Source: an uncultured Ruminococcus sp. (lineage in GTDB: Bacteria; Bacillota; Clostridia; Lachnospirales; Lachnospiraceae). From it: a stretch of 33,844 nucleotides of DNA. Positions 1 to 8,778 of the stretch are shown here, piece by piece. Numbering within the stretch: the stretch's first letter is position 1; each line of letters begins with the position of its first letter. The stretch lies in NCBI GenBank assembly GCA_934359255.1, contig CAKRLG010000024.1, positions 1-33,844 on the forward strand, in the 5' to 3' direction. A program made the position numbers and the translations under genes. The notes beneath the pieces are model-generated. The model was not told the DNA's origin and made no database searches. It worked only from the letters and a program-made list of their open reading frames with translations.

Positions 1-3000
1 CCTCCATCTCTCCGAAACGCTGGCCACCGAACTGAGCTTTACCACCCAGAGGCTGCTGTGTTACCAGGGAGTATGGTCCGGTAGAACGTGCATGGATCTT
101 ATCATCAACCAGGTGATGCAGTTTCAGGTAATGCATGTGACCAATGGTTACCGGGCTGTCGAAATATTCACCGGTGCGACCGTCACGAAGTCTTACTTTA
201 CCATCTCGTGAGATTGGAACACCTTTCCACAGATTTCTGTGATCTCTGTTCTCATACAGATAATCCATAACTTCCGGAAGCAGTTCTTCTTTATGTTTCT
301 CAGAGAACTCTTCCCAGGACAGATTTACATAATCATTTGCCAGTTCCAGAGTATCCATGATGTCGTTCTCACTTGCACCATCGAATACAGGAGTGGCAAT
401 GTTGAATCCAAGAGCCTTTGCGGCCAGACTCAGATGAATCTCCAGGACCTGTCCGATATTCATACGGGAAGGTACACCCAGAGGATTCAGCACGATATCC
501 AGAGGACGACCGTTCGGCAGGAATGGCATATCTTCTACAGGCAGCACACGGGAAACAACACCCTTGTTACCGTGACGACCGGCCATCTTATCACCGATAG
601 AGATCTTTCTCTTCTGTGCAATATAGATACGAACAGCCTGATTTACACCCGGTGACAGTTCGTCGCCGTTTTCTCTTGTAAATACTTTCGCATCCACAAC
701 AATACCATATTCACCATGAGGTACTTTCAGGGAAGTATCACGTACTTCTCTTGCTTTTTCACCGAAAATAGCACGTAACAGACGTTCCTCAGCTGTCAGT
801 TCAGTCTCTCCCTTCGGAGTTACCTTACCAACCAGAATATCTCCCGCACGAACCTCAGCACCGATACGGATAATACCACGTTCATCCAGATCTTTCAGAG
901 CATCATCACCGACACCCGGAACATCTTTTGTGATCTCTTCCGGTCCCAGCTTGGTATCTCTGGACTCTGCTTCATATTCTTCGATATGAATAGAAGTATA
1001 TACATCTTCCTGTACCAGTCTCTCGCTCAGCAGAACCGCATCCTCGTAGTTATAACCTTCCCAGGTCATGAAACCGATCAGCGGGTTCTTACCAAGAGCA
1101 AGTTCACCATTGTAAGTAGAAGGACCGTCAGCGATTACCTGACCTGCCTCTACATGTTCGTTCTTGAATACGATTGGTTTCTGATTGTAACAGTTGGACT
1201 GGTTACTTCTCAGGAACTTGGTCAGACGGTATACATCTGTGGTACCGTCATCGTTTTTCATTGTAATTTCTTTGGATGTAGACTTGGTAATGGTACCTGC
1301 CTTCTTGGCAACCACACAAACACCGGAGTCTACGGCAGCTTTGGCTTCGATACCGGTTCCGACTACAGGAGCTTCTGTAATCATCAGCGGTACAGCCTGA
1401 CGCTGCATGTTGGATCCCATCAGCGCACGGTTCGCATCGTCGTTCTGCAGGAACGGGATCAGGGCTGTAGCTACAGAGAATACCATCTTAGGAGATACGT
1501 CCATGTAATCGAACATTCTTCTTTCGTATTCCTGAGTCTCTTCACGATAACGACCGGATACATTCTTATGAAGGAAATGTCCTTCTTCATCCAGAGGTTC
1601 GTTCGCCTGTGCTACATGATAATTATCTTCCTCATCAGCTGTCATATAAACAACTTCGTCTGTGACGCGAGGATTCTTCGGATCTGTTTTGTCGATCTTA
1701 CGATATGGAGCTTCCACAAATCCGTATTCATTGATTCTTGCATAAGATGCCAGAGAGTTGATCAGACCGATGTTAGGTCCCTCAGGAGTCTCTACCGGAC
1801 ACATTCTTCCATAATGGGAATAATGTACATCTCGAACCTCGAATCCGGCACGATCCCTTGACAGACCACCAGGTCCCAGTGCGGACAGACGTCTCTTGTG
1901 AGTCAGCTCACCCAGTGGGTTGTTCTGATCCATAAACTGAGACAGCTGAGAAGAACCGAAGAATTCTTTTACAGCAGCTGTTACCGGTTTGATATTGATC
2001 AGAGACTGTGGAGAGATGCCTTCCGGATCCTGTGTTGTCATTCTTTCGCGAACAACACGTTCCAGTCTTGACATACCGATACGGTACTGGTTCTGCAACA
2101 ATTCTCCGACTGCACGGATACGACGGTTTCCTAAGTGGTCGATATCATCGTCGGTTCCCAGACCATATTCCAGATGTAAGTTATAGTTAATAGAAGCAAA
2201 AATATCTTCTTCTGTAATGTGTTTCGGAATCAGATCATGAATATGATGTTTGATGGCTTCTTTCAGTTCATCAGCATCTTCATATTCTTCCATCAGCTGT
2301 TCCAGTGCAGGATAATATACCAGTTCTGTAACACCCAGTTCTTCCGGATTGCAATCTACATGTGCGGTCAGATCTACCATCAGGTTGGACAGAACTTTTA
2401 CATTTCTTTCTTCTGTCTGAATCCACACAAACGGAACTGCCGCATTCTGGATAGAAGTTGCCAGTTCTTTTGTTACTTCTGTACCTGCTTCTGCCAGGAT
2501 CTCACCTGTGGTAGTATCCACTACGTCTTCAGCCAGTACATGACCGCTGATACGATTTTTCAGATGCAGTTTTTTATTGAATTTATATCTACCTACTTTA
2601 GCCAGATCGTACCGTTTCGGATCAAAGAACATACTTGTGATCAGGCTTCTTGCGCTGTCTACTGCCAGCGGTTCACCCGGACGGATTTTTTTATACAGCT
2701 CTAACAGACCTTCTTCATAGCAGGTTGCTGTATCTTTGGTAAAGCTTGCCAGAATCTTCGGCTCCTCACCAAACAGTTCTGTGATCTCTGCGTTGGTTCC
2801 TTTTCCCAAAGCACGAATCAGAACAGAAATCGGAACCTTTCTTGTTCTGTCTACACGTACCCAGAAGACATCATTGGAATCTGTTTCATATTCCAGCCAT
2901 GCTCCTCTGTTCGGGATTACGGTAGAAGAAAACAGTCTTTTACCAAGTTTGTCATGAGCAATCGCATAGTAAATACCAGGGGAACGTACTAACTGACTGA

Positions 3001-3415
3001 CAATAACTCGTTCTGCACCATTAATTACGAAGGTACCGGTTGCTGTCATCAACGGCAAATCTCCCATGAAAATCTCATGCTCTTTAATTTCGTCGTTTTC
3101 CTTATTGTACAATCTCACCTTTACTTTTAAAGGTGCCGCATAAGTTGCGTCTCTTTCTTTGCACTCTTCGATGGAATATTTCACATCATCCTCGCACAAA
3201 GTAAAGTCCACAAATTCCAAGCTCAACTTGCCACTGTAATCAGTGATCGGAGAGATATCAGCAAATACTTCCTTTAAACCTTCCTCAAGGAACCAGTTAT
3301 AGGAATCTTTCTGAACCTCAATCAAGTTGGGCATTTCCAAAACTTCTTTTTGTCTCTGGTAGCTCATCCGCATACTTTTACCGTTTGTAATAGGACGTAT
3401 TCTGTTTTTTTCCAT
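1..3415 (-). CDS. rpoB: RNA polymerase beta subunit RpoB, 3' end cut by window edge
   Basis: Beta subunit of RNA polymerase, forming half of the catalytic cleft and the rifampicin pocket. The reading frame opens at ATG 3413-3415 (protein begins [10 protein letters not shown]) behind an AAGGGG ribosome binding site and stays open to base 1, giving about 1138 codons. The last visible residues ([20 protein letters not shown]) match the conserved C-terminal part of the family, so roughly 80-100 residues lie outside the window. The rifampicin-resistance region (about 1870-1975) reads [27 protein letters not shown] with the usual Asp, His and Ser residues of sensitive enzymes. rpoC would be expected next, outside the window. 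The gene has its own promoter and is separated from rplL by a terminator, so it can be expressed both by read-through and independently. Confidence 0.98.
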   Translation of the reverse strand, partial: MEKNRIRPITNGKSMRMSYQRQKEVLEMPNLIEVQKDSYNWFLEEGLKEVFADISPITDYSGKLSLEFVDFTLCEDDVKYSIEECKERDATYAAPLKVKVRLYNKENDEIKEHEIFMGDLPLMTATGTFVINGAERVIVSQLVRSPGIYYAIAHDKLGKRLFSSTVIPNRGAWLEYETDSNDVFWVRVDRTRKVPISVLIRALGKGTNAEITELFGEEPKILASFTKDTATCYEEGLLELYKKIRPGEPLAVDSARSLITSMFFDPKRYDLAKVGRYKFNKKLHLKNRISGHVLAEDVVDTTTGEILAEAGTEVTKELATSIQNAAVPFVWIQTEERNVKVLSNLMVDLTAHVDCNPEELGVTELVYYPALEQLMEEYEDADELKEAIKHHIHDLIPKHITEEDIFASINYNLHLEYGLGTDDDIDHLGNRRIRAVGELLQNQYRIGMSRLERVVRERMTTQDPEGISPQSLINIKPVTAAVKEFFGSSQLSQFMDQNNPLGELTHKRRLSALGPGGLSRDRAGFEVRDVHYSHYGRMCPVETPEGPNIGLINSLASYARINEYGFVEAPYRKIDKTDPKNPRVTDEVVYMTADEEDNYHVAQANEPLDEEGHFLHKNVSGRYREETQEYERRMFDYMDVSPKMVFSVATALIPFLQNDDANRALMGSNMQRQAVPLMITEAPVVGTGIEAKAAVDSGVCVVAKKAGTITKSTSKEITMKNDDGTTDVYRLTKFLRSNQSNCYNQKPIVFKNEHVEAGQVIADGPSTYNGELALGKNPLIGFMTWEGYNYEDAVLLSERLVQEDVYTSIHIEEYEAESRDTKLGPEEITKDVPGVGDDALKDLDERGIIRIGAEVRAGDILVGKVTPKGETELTAEERLLRAIFGEKAREVRDTSLKVPHGEYGIVVDAKVFTRENGDELSPGVNQAVRIYIAQKRKISIGDKMAGRHGNKGVVSRVLPVEDMPFLPNGRPLDIVLNPLGVPSRMNIGQVLEIHLSLAAKALGFNIATPVFDGASENDIMDTLELANDYVNLSWEEFSEKHKEELLPEVMDYLYENRDHRNLWKGVPISRDGKVRLRDGRTGEYFDSPVTIGHMHYLKLHHLVDDKIHARSTGPYSLVTQQPLGGKAQFGGQRFGEME

Positions 3416-3519
3416 TGACCGTTTCACCCCTTGTGTATTTGATTTATTACTGCTCATGCCTTTTTCGTGCTTTTAAGATTAGACTAGTAGGCATATCTTG
3501 CCATAATAGTGCATTTTTT

Positions 3520-3548
3520 ACAATATCACAATTTGTCAAGAGTGTCAA
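3520..3548 (-). promoter_or_regulatory. Promoter of rpoB
   Basis: On the minus strand, TTGACA (3543-3548), 17 bases, then TATTGT (3520-3525). It lies downstream of the rplL terminator and about 100 bases upstream of the rpoB start, so rpoB has an independent promoter. Strong consensus match; the start site near 3513 is inferred. Confidence 0.75.
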
Positions 3549-3579
3549 CCCAATTTTCTAATCTTTTTTATTTTTCATT

Positions 3580-3621
3580 ACAAAAACCCGGAAGAGCATC
3601 GTAGCTCTTCCGGGTTCTCCA
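3580..3621 (-). terminator. Terminator/attenuator between rplL and rpoB
   Basis: Inverted repeat with arms ACCCGGAAGAGC and GCTCTTCCGGGT around a short loop; on the minus strand the second arm is followed by TTTTT. It lies between the rplL stop and the rpoB promoter. In this operon family partial read-through into rpoB is known, so it probably attenuates rather than fully stops. Confidence 0.85.
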
Positions 3622-3647
3622 TCTTTCAACCAAATGCTGTAATCTGA

Positions 3648-4019
3648 TTATTTCAGAGTTACTTTAGCGCCTTCAGCTTCCAGTTTTGTTTTGATTTCTT
3701 CAGCTTCTGCTTTTGCAGCTGCTTCTTTGATTACTTTCGGAGCACCGTCTACTACTTCTTTAGCTTCTTTCAGTCCAAGACCTGTTGCTTCACGAACAAC
3801 TTTGATAACTTTAACTTTGTTAGGACCAACTTCTGTCAGTTCTACGTCAAACTCATCTTTCTCTTCTGCTGCTTCTGCTGCGCCTGCTGCTGCTACAACA
3901 ACACCTGCTGCTGCGGATACACCAAATTCTTCTTCACATGCTTTTACCAGTTCGTTCAGTTCCAGAACGGACAGTTCTTTGATAGCTTCAATAAATTCAG
4001 CTGTAGTAAGTTTTGCCAT
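3648..4019 (-). CDS. rplL: 50S ribosomal protein L7/L12
   Basis: Acidic stalk protein of the large ribosomal subunit that recruits translation GTPases; it binds L10 as dimers. The 123 residues are full length for the family: N-terminal dimerisation domain ([25 protein letters not shown]), an Ala/Gly/Val-rich hinge at about residues 34-52, and the conserved C-terminal domain with VKVIKVVRE and GLGLKEAKE. Start ATG 4017-4019 has a GGAGG site nine bases upstream. It is the second gene of the rplJ-rplL unit and is followed by a terminator before rpoB. The 151-base gap to rplJ holds several small hairpins (for example GCAGC-ttac-GCTGC and the palindrome GTTCGATCGAAC), whose role is not clear from the sequence. 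Confidence 0.98.
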   Translation of the reverse strand: MAKLTTAEFIEAIKELSVLELNELVKACEEEFGVSAAAGVVVAAAGAAEAAEEKDEFDVELTEVGPNKVKVIKVVREATGLGLKEAKEVVDGAPKVIKEAAAKAEAEEIKTKLEAEGAKVTLK

Positions 4020-4170
4020 TTTTATTTACCTCCAATTATAAGTTTTGTTTTCTTTTTTAATTTTTTTGGGGCAGCTTACGCTGCGAGGAAGTTCGATCTC
4101 ACTTTGTTCGATCGAACGGCTAATTTTCTAAATTCAGGCTGCGCTTGGCAGCTTGCCTTCATTAAGAAAA

Positions 4171-4659
4171 TTATGCCTCTTTTGCTTCTGCGATCTGGCT
4201 GATGACGCGAGCAAAGTTGGCGATTGGGGACTGGATGCTTCCAAGCAGTTTTCCAAGAAGTTCCTCTCTGGAAGGTACTTCGGACAGTGCTTTGATTCCA
4301 GCCTGGTCATAGTAACCACCTTCAACAACACCTGCTACCAGTTCCAGCTGCGGAGCTGTTTTTGCGAATTTCGCAAGGATTCTTGCAGGAGCAGTTGCAT
4401 CTTCTTTAGAGATTGCCAGAGCGTTTGTTCCATCCAGATGTTTGCACAGTTCTTCACAATTAGTTCCCTTGAATGCAAAGTTCATCATTGTGTTTTTGTA
4501 TACTTTGTATACAACGCCAGCTTCTCTTAATTCCTTACGCAGCTGAGTATCCTGAGCTACTGTCAGACCACTGTAGTTTACCAGAACAATACCCTGAGCA
4601 TCAGCGATGTTTGCGGAAATCTCTTCTACGATCGGTTTTTTCAGTTCAACTTTTGCCAT
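4171..4659 (-). CDS. rplJ: 50S ribosomal protein L10
   Basis: Base of the ribosomal stalk; binds 23S rRNA and carries the L7/L12 dimers. The 162-residue product starts MAKVELKKPIVEEI and includes the family signature GIVLVNYSGLTVAQDTQLRKELR; the C-terminal L12-binding helix ends the protein. ATG 4657-4659 follows AAGGAGG with good spacing. It is the first gene after the L10 leader, so its expression is expected to be under feedback by the L10-L12 complex binding that leader. Confidence 0.98.
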   Translation of the reverse strand: MAKVELKKPIVEEISANIADAQGIVLVNYSGLTVAQDTQLRKELREAGVVYKVYKNTMMNFAFKGTNCEELCKHLDGTNALAISKEDATAPARILAKFAKTAPQLELVAGVVEGGYYDQAGIKALSEVPSREELLGKLLGSIQSPIANFARVISQIAEAKEA

Positions 4660-4676
4660 GATTGGTGCACCTCCTT

Positions 4677-4820
4677 ATAGATTTTGTGTACCGCCAAATA
4701 TGAAAAAAGCCTCTTCGCGCACCGCAAAGAGGAGTCCAATTCTTCATTAAGAATGTATATTTCCTCGGCAGGCGTTCTAGCCTTATGCCTTCCGGCACCT
4801 GCTGTCTTCGGCGTGATACT
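4677..4820 (-). promoter_or_regulatory. L10 leader (ribosomal protein autoregulatory RNA)
   Basis: Transcribed 5' leader of rplJ. The minus strand has the typical L10-leader features: a structured region with GCAGGTGCCGGAAGGC and the complementary GCCTGCCGAGG, followed by a terminator hairpin (4703-4732). In Firmicutes this leader binds L10(L12)4 and controls termination before rplJ. Identification rests on position, arm sequences and the terminator; a covariance-model search was not possible. Confidence 0.85.
4703..4732 (-). terminator. Attenuator terminator of the L10 leader
   Basis: On the minus strand, CCTCTT, an 11-base loop, AAGAGG, then a T-rich run (CTTTTTT). It sits at the 3' end of the L10 leader, about 45 bases before the rplJ start, as expected of the regulated terminator. 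Confidence 0.8.
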
Positions 4821-4825
4821 AGTGT

Positions 4826-4854
4826 AGTATATCATCACACTTCCACCTTGTCAA
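4826..4854 (-). promoter_or_regulatory. Promoter of rplJ-rplL
   Basis: Perfect consensus on the minus strand: TTGACA (4849-4854), 17-base spacer, TATACT (4826-4831). Transcription would start near 4819 at the beginning of the L10 leader. Confidence 0.9.
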
Positions 4855-4993
4855 GCCTTTTTCTCACAATTTTTTCCACTTTTTATACATCTGCTTTTTA
4901 TAACTTTTTGTACATCTCTTTTCAATACCTTTGGGCAACCAAACCAGATCCACATCTTTTTCTGACCTTCCATTGGACATTTGCCAGCCGTCA

Positions 4994-5173
4994 GCCCGTG
5001 AGAGTTTGAGTGTGATCCAAAGGCATTTTGCGGGCGGTTAGGGTAAGCTTTGAAATCCGACGTTTACGGAGACTTAGGCTCGAGCGCTCTCGCGAGAGTC
5101 TTAGTCGCAGTTAACGGCTAGTTCAAAGTTACCCTGCCCGCTGCCTTTGGATCACACTCCAACTCTCACGGGC
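4994..5173. repeat. Long intergenic palindrome 1 (180 bp)
   Basis: Outer arms of 32 bases (4994-5025 and 5142-5173) pair with one mismatch; the left arm begins GCCCGTGAGAGTT and holds GAGTGTGATCCAAAGGCA. Inside, CGGGC/GCCCG, GGGTAA-like/TTACCC and CTTTGAA/TTCAAAG blocks continue the pairing with small bulges. The centre has GACTTAGGCTC facing GAGTCTTAGTC around the palindrome CTCTCGCGAGAG. It lies between the rplA terminator and the rplJ promoter and has no convincing ORF. Bases 4855-4993 beside it are AT-rich and hold nothing I recognise. Two further palindromes with the same design but unrelated sequence are at 12322 and 15279. Confidence 0.85.
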
Positions 5174-5194
5174 GTCCTCCCTCCATTCCCCACG

Positions 5195-5227
5195 AAAAAA
5201 GAGCGTCGCCCAAAGGCTCCGCTCTTC
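5195..5227 (-). terminator. Terminator after rplA
   Basis: Minus strand: AGAGCG/CGCTCT stem, a GA/GA internal loop, GCC/GGC stem with TTTG loop, then TTTTTT. Placed about 20 bases downstream of the rplA stop. Confidence 0.85.
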
Positions 5228-5246
5228 TTCATTTGCACTTATATAA

Positions 5247-5939
5247 TTACACAAGTTTTAATGGGTTAATCTTAACACCAATTCCCATAGTAGGAGCGAT
5301 TGTTACGCTTCTCAGGAACTGACCTTTCAGTGTAGCAGGTTTTGCTTTATTGATTGCACCCATCAGCGTCTGGAAGTTGTCCGCTAACTGTTCTTCTGTG
5401 AAAGAAGCTTTTCCGATTGGCACGTGAATAATATTTGTTTTATCAAGACGATATTCAATCTTACCAGCTTTGATATCCTGAACAGCTTTTGTAACGTCCA
5501 TTGTTACTGTACCAGCTTTCGGGTTTGGCATTAAGCCTTTCGGTCCAAGTACACGACCCAGACGACCAACAACACCCATCATATCCGGTGTAGCAACAAC
5601 TACATCAAAGTCAAACCATCCTTCGTTCTGGATCTTCGGGATCAGTTCTTCTGCTCCAACGAATTCTGCACCAGCTGCCTGAGCTTCATCAGCTTTCACA
5701 CCTTTTGCGAATACCAGGACACGAACAGTTTTACCGGTTCCGTGAGGCAGAACTACTGCACCACGAATCTGCTGGTCAGCGTGACGTCCGTCACAGCCTG
5801 TTCTGATATGAGCTTCGATTGTTTCATCAAATTTTGCAACTGCAGATTTTTTAGCTAAAGCGATTGCTTCATCCGGATCATACAGTTTTGCACGATCAAC
5901 TGCTTTGGCAGTTTCCATATATTTTTTACCGTGTTTCAT
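5247..5939 (-). CDS. rplA: 50S ribosomal protein L1
   Basis: Large-subunit protein of the L1 stalk that helps release deacylated tRNA from the E site; often also a translational repressor of its own operon. 230 residues, full length, with the family signature [20 protein letters not shown] in the second domain. ATG 5937-5939 follows a GGAGG site. It is the last gene of the rpmG-secE-nusG-rplK-rplA unit and is followed by a strong terminator. The leader before it repeats the same 28-base motif found before rplK, a probable L1 binding site. Confidence 0.98.
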   Translation of the reverse strand: MKHGKKYMETAKAVDRAKLYDPDEAIALAKKSAVAKFDETIEAHIRTGCDGRHADQQIRGAVVLPHGTGKTVRVLVFAKGVKADEAQAAGAEFVGAEELIPKIQNEGWFDFDVVVATPDMMGVVGRLGRVLGPKGLMPNPKAGTVTMDVTKAVQDIKAGKIEYRLDKTNIIHVPIGKASFTEEQLADNFQTLMGAINKAKPATLKGQFLRSVTIAPTMGIGVKINPLKLV

Positions 5940-5954
5940 TTCCTATAACCTCCT

Positions 5955-5982
5955 GTGGTAATTGCGGGGATTGCCCTCCCAC
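5955..5982 (-). promoter_or_regulatory. Probable L1-binding leader motif before rplA
   Basis: Minus strand GTGGGAGG...ATCCCCGC...TACCAC, 28 bases that can fold by GTGG/CCAC and GGG/CCC pairing. It is almost identical (one base different) to the motif at 6478-6505 before rplK. Such GTGGGAGG...CCAC motifs before rplK and rplA are known L1 autoregulatory sites in Firmicutes; binding here is inferred. Confidence 0.65.
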
Positions 5983-6032
5983 GATATTCGTTTGTTTGTG
6001 ACCTTATGGTCTCAAAGTTACATTAGTAAAGA

Positions 6033-6458
6033 TTAGTCCTCAACTACGATACCCATACTTCTTGCAGTACCAGCGATCATGCTCATAGCTGCTTCGATGT
6101 TTGCTGCATTCAGATCTGGCATTTTCATTTCAGCGATCTCTTTTACTTTATCTTTGGAAATTGTAGCTACTTTTGTTTTGTTCGGAACACCTGAACCTGA
6201 TTTGATGTTACAAGCTTTCTTCAGCAAAACTGCAGCTGGTGGAGTTTTGGTTATAAAGCTGAAACTTCTGTCTGCGTATACAGTGATAACTACAGGGATG
6301 ATCAGATCTCCCTTGTCAGCTGTTCTAGCATTGAATTCCTTTGTAAACTGTACGATATTTACACCATGCTGACCCAGAGCCGGTCCAACTGGTGGTGCTG
6401 GTGTTGCTTTACCAGCAGGAATCTGTAATTTGATATATCCTGTTACTTTCTTTGCCAT
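6033..6458 (-). CDS. rplK: 50S ribosomal protein L11
   Basis: Binds the GTPase-associated region of 23S rRNA and takes part in factor binding and the stringent response. The 141 residues are typical in length. The N-terminal domain contains [22 protein letters not shown] and the C-terminal rRNA-binding domain contains KAGIPNKTKVA-like [21 protein letters not shown] 6456-6458 follows GGAGG. It lies between nusG and rplA in a conserved order, with an L1-type leader motif immediately upstream. Confidence 0.98.
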   Translation of the reverse strand: MAKKVTGYIKLQIPAGKATPAPPVGPALGQHGVNIVQFTKEFNARTADKGDLIIPVVITVYADRSFSFITKTPPAAVLLKKACNIKSGSGVPNKTKVATISKDKVKEIAEMKMPDLNAANIEAAMSMIAGTARSMGIVVED

Positions 6459-6477
6459 TGTAATGACCTCCTATAAT

Positions 6478-6505
6478 GTGGTAATTGCGGGGATTTCCCT
6501 CCCAC
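6478..6505 (-). promoter_or_regulatory. Probable L1-binding leader motif before rplK
   Basis: Same 28-base motif as at 5955-5982, differing at one base (minus strand GTGGGAGGGAAATCCCCGC then AATTACCAC). Its location just upstream of the rplK ribosome binding site fits translational repression by free L1. Confidence 0.65.
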
Positions 6506-6546
6506 GAATCATTTCCGTGCGAAACTTCATACTTCGATGATTCTGT

Positions 6547-7062
6547 TTACAACTTCTTAATTTCTGCGAAACTGATCTCAACCGGTGTTTCGCGACCAAA
6601 CAGCTCAACATTGATTGTCACAGTCTGTTTCTGACTGTTGATCGTCTGGATAATACCAGTAGTATCTTTCCAGGCTCCTCCGGTAACAACTACGCTGTCG
6701 CCTTCTGCAAAATCGATTTCGATGGTTTCAGGCTGGATTCCCAGCATGCCGATCTCTTCTTCGCTCAAAGGCACCGGTTTGGATCCCGGTCCGACGAATC
6801 CGGTCACACCACGAGTATTACGAACAACATACCATGTATCATCGTTCATTACCATGTTGATCAGCACATATCCCGGGAACATTTTTCTGGATACCAGCTT
6901 CTGTGCACCGTTTTTCAACTCCGTCACATCCTGCATCGGTACCCGAACTTCCAGGATCTGATCTTCCAGATGTCGGTTTTCGATTGTTTTCTCAATGTTG
7001 GCTTTCACTTTGTTTTCATAGCCCGAATATGTATGGGCTACATACCAGTTTGCTTCTGCCAT
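6547..7062 (-). CDS. nusG: Transcription termination/antitermination factor NusG
   Basis: Binds the clamp helices of RNA polymerase and affects pausing, termination and coupling to the ribosome. The 171-residue protein has the NGN domain (MAEANWYVAHTYSGYENKVK through NTRGVTGFVG, residues 1 to about 95) and a C-terminal KOW domain (GDSVVVTGGAWKDTTGIIQT, about residues 122-150). It begins 16 bases after secE ends, the usual secE-nusG-rplK order. Confidence 0.97.
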   Translation of the reverse strand: MAEANWYVAHTYSGYENKVKANIEKTIENRHLEDQILEVRVPMQDVTELKNGAQKLVSRKMFPGYVLINMVMNDDTWYVVRNTRGVTGFVGPGSKPVPLSEEEIGMLGIQPETIEIDFAEGDSVVVTGGAWKDTTGIIQTINSQKQTVTINVELFGRETPVEISFAEIKKL

Positions 7063-7078
7063 TTCCTCACCCTTGTCC

Positions 7079-7303
7079 TTATTTAATCAGTAAATTAACG
7101 AACTCCAGAACCGCACTGTCCAGAACGGAAATAATCACGCCCAGGACTACTGTGATACCAACAACGGCAACTGTCTGTTTGCCGACTGTTTTCTTGTCAG
7201 TCCAGATAATCTTGTCAAATTCGGACTTCAGACCTTTGGTCCAGCTCTTTTTCGGAGCTTTCTCCTTTTTCGGAGCCTTTTCTTTTTTTGCAGATTCTGC
7301 CAT
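7079..7303 (-). CDS. secE: Preprotein translocase subunit SecE
   Basis: Small essential subunit of the SecYEG channel. I chose ATG 7301-7303 (MAESAKKEKAPKK), 74 residues, because AGAGG lies six bases upstream; a GTG nine bases earlier is in frame but overlaps that site. The N-terminus is Lys-rich with two EKAPKK repeats, then KSEFDKIIWTDKK, the conserved amphipathic part, and one transmembrane helix (about residues 45-68). It is a single-TM SecE as usual in Firmicutes. It lies between rpmG and nusG. Confidence 0.95.
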   Translation of the reverse strand: MAESAKKEKAPKKEKAPKKSWTKGLKSEFDKIIWTDKKTVGKQTVAVVGITVVLGVIISVLDSAVLEFVNLLIK

Positions 7304-7328
7304 AGTCCTCACCTCTTACACGACAATC

Positions 7329-7478
7329 TTATTTCGTCTCTTTGTGCATTGTGTGTGTTCTACAGAATTTACAATACTTTTTGGTCTCCAGTCTTTCCGG
7401 ATGATTCTTTTTCTCTTTTGTCATGTTGTAATTCCGCTGTTTACATTCTGTACATGCCAATGTGATTTTTACGCGCAC
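7329..7478 (-). CDS. rpmG: 50S ribosomal protein L33
   Basis: 49-residue ribosomal protein L33. The GTG at 7476-7478 is chosen over the in-frame ATG at 7547 because a strong GGAGG sits eight bases before it and because the protein then starts at the usual family position ([16 protein letters not shown]). Two CxxC pairs (ACTEC and KYCKFC) show the zinc-binding form of L33. First gene of the secE-nusG-rplK-rplA unit, with a promoter at 7599-7627. Confidence 0.95.
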   Translation of the reverse strand: MRVKITLACTECKQRNYNMTKEKKNHPERLETKKYCKFCRTHTMHKETK

Positions 7479-7598
7479 GACTTCCACCTCCACTGTGTTG
7501 ATTTGCGTTGTTGCAACGGACTTTTTTCTTTTGCCATCGAACTTCACGTCTTTCGATTTTAGGCATAAAAAAAAGACCTACTTCCATGTCGCCTACTA

Positions 7599-7627
7599 AC
7601 TATACCATGCACCCACAGAAAAGTCAA
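7599..7627 (-). promoter_or_regulatory. Promoter of rpmG-secE-nusG-rplK-rplA
   Basis: Minus strand TTGACT (7622-7627), 17-base spacer, TATAGT (7599-7604). Start expected near 7591, giving a leader of roughly 110 bases before the rpmG GTG; the leader contains an eight-T run but no clear terminator stem. Confidence 0.85.
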
Positions 7628-7657
7628 GTGAAAGATATGGATTTGCCTCGTCGAATT

Positions 7658-7724
7658 TTACTCGTTGTCACTACAATCGCCAAGGTTTCATGCAAGCATG
7701 GACTTTGGCTTGTTGTTCGCGTAA
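7658..7724. repeat. Short hairpin repeat element, copy B (67 bp)
   Basis: Starts TTACTCG and ends CGCGTAA, with internal GCCAA/TTGGC and CATG/CATG pairing. Its right end, CTTGTTGTTCGCGTAA, matches the right end of the element at 13151-13231 with one difference, and both also share CAAGGTTT on the left half. It sits between the ROK-kinase terminator and the rpmG promoter. Probably a small non-coding repeat of the genome. Confidence 0.5.
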
Positions 7725-7768
7725 ATAATAAAGCTGTCGCAGATTTTCCCACGACAGCTTTATTATAT
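7725..7768 (-). terminator. Terminator after the ROK kinase gene
   Basis: Arms AATAAAGCTGTCG and CGACAGCTTTATT around a 12-base loop, AT-rich at the base so it can act on both strands. It lies directly after the kinase stop codon. Confidence 0.8.
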
Positions 7769-7780
7769 TATATAAGGATA

Positions 7781-8659
7781 TTATTTCTCCAGTTCCAGCT
7801 CATCCACTGCCAGTTTCAGAGCACCCATAATTCCCTGATTATCATTCAGGCTTGGCAGTACAATATAATTATCCAGATCATCCATCTGTTTTGTCTTAAT
7901 ATAACCGGCCATCTGTTTTCTTACTTCTTCTCTGACTAACGGCATCATATGTTCCTGATGCATAACACCGCCGCCAAGAATAATTCTTTCCGGAGACAGT
8001 ACCAGAATCAGATCTACCAGAGCCTGTCCGATATAATAAGCTTCCAGCTCCCATACTTCTTTCTTATCTGCCAGTTCTATTCCTTTTTTACCCCAGCGTG
8101 CTTCGATCGCCGGGCCTGCAGCCAGACCTTCCAGACAAGTTTTGTGATATGGGCATTTGCCTTCGTAATGATCTTCCGGATGTTTTCTCATCAGAATATG
8201 TCCGGCTTCCGGATGCAGCATACCATGAAGCAGTTTTCCGTTGCTCATAATACCCATACCAACACCGGTTCCGATGGTGATATATACGCTGTTTTCCAGA
8301 CCTTTGGTGATTCCCCAGGTGGATTCTCCCAGTGCAGATCCATTTACATCCGTATCAAATCCCACCGGAATATTCAGTGCTTTTTTAAAAGCACCGACAA
8401 TATCGCAATTTGCCCACGCCAGTTTTGGGGTGGTCGTGATATAACCATAGGTTTCAGAGTTACGGTTTACATCAATCGGTCCAAAGCAGCCGATTCCCAG
8501 TGCTTCGATCTCTTTATCTTTAAAATACTCAATCAGTTTCGGAAGTGTGATCTCCGGAGTTTCGGTAGGGATAGATATCCTTTCAAAAATCTCTCCGTTT
8601 TCGTTTCCGATTGCGCAGACCATCTTGGTTCCGCCTGCTTCCAGTGCTCCCAGTCTCAT
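7781..8659 (-). CDS. ROK-family sugar kinase, probable fructokinase
   Basis: ATP-dependent sugar kinase of the ROK family. The 292 residues start MRLGALEAGGTKMVCAIGNE, the ATP phosphate-binding motif, followed by GIGCFGPID, FDTDVNGSALGE (catalytic Asp region) and TIGTGVGMGI. A zinc site is visible as HPEAGH plus CPYHKTC, followed by LEGLAAGPAI. That spacing resembles the B. subtilis YdhR/GmuE fructokinases rather than glucokinase, so fructose or a related hexose is the likely substrate. ATG 8657-8659 follows AAAGGAG. It lies 119 bases after manA with no terminator between, so the two likely form one unit converging on fructose-6-phosphate. Confidence 0.88.
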   Translation of the reverse strand: MRLGALEAGGTKMVCAIGNENGEIFERISIPTETPEITLPKLIEYFKDKEIEALGIGCFGPIDVNRNSETYGYITTTPKLAWANCDIVGAFKKALNIPVGFDTDVNGSALGESTWGITKGLENSVYITIGTGVGMGIMSNGKLLHGMLHPEAGHILMRKHPEDHYEGKCPYHKTCLEGLAAGPAIEARWGKKGIELADKKEVWELEAYYIGQALVDLILVLSPERIILGGGVMHQEHMMPLVREEVRKQMAGYIKTKQMDDLDNYIVLPSLNDNQGIMGALKLAVDELELEK

Positions 8660-8778
8660 ATCTGTATTCTCCTTTTTATCTGTGTTTTGAACAGCTTTTT
8701 ATACCGTTCTCAGATTATCTCTGTTTTATATATTCCGTCTGACTTTTTAATTTCCTTTTATTAAGTCCGGATTTTCTC

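Noticed and set aside
4067..4095. Terminator between rplJ and rplL
   Set aside because: The GCAGC/GCTGC hairpin is followed by an A-run on the transcribed minus strand, not T, so it would not terminate rplJ transcription.
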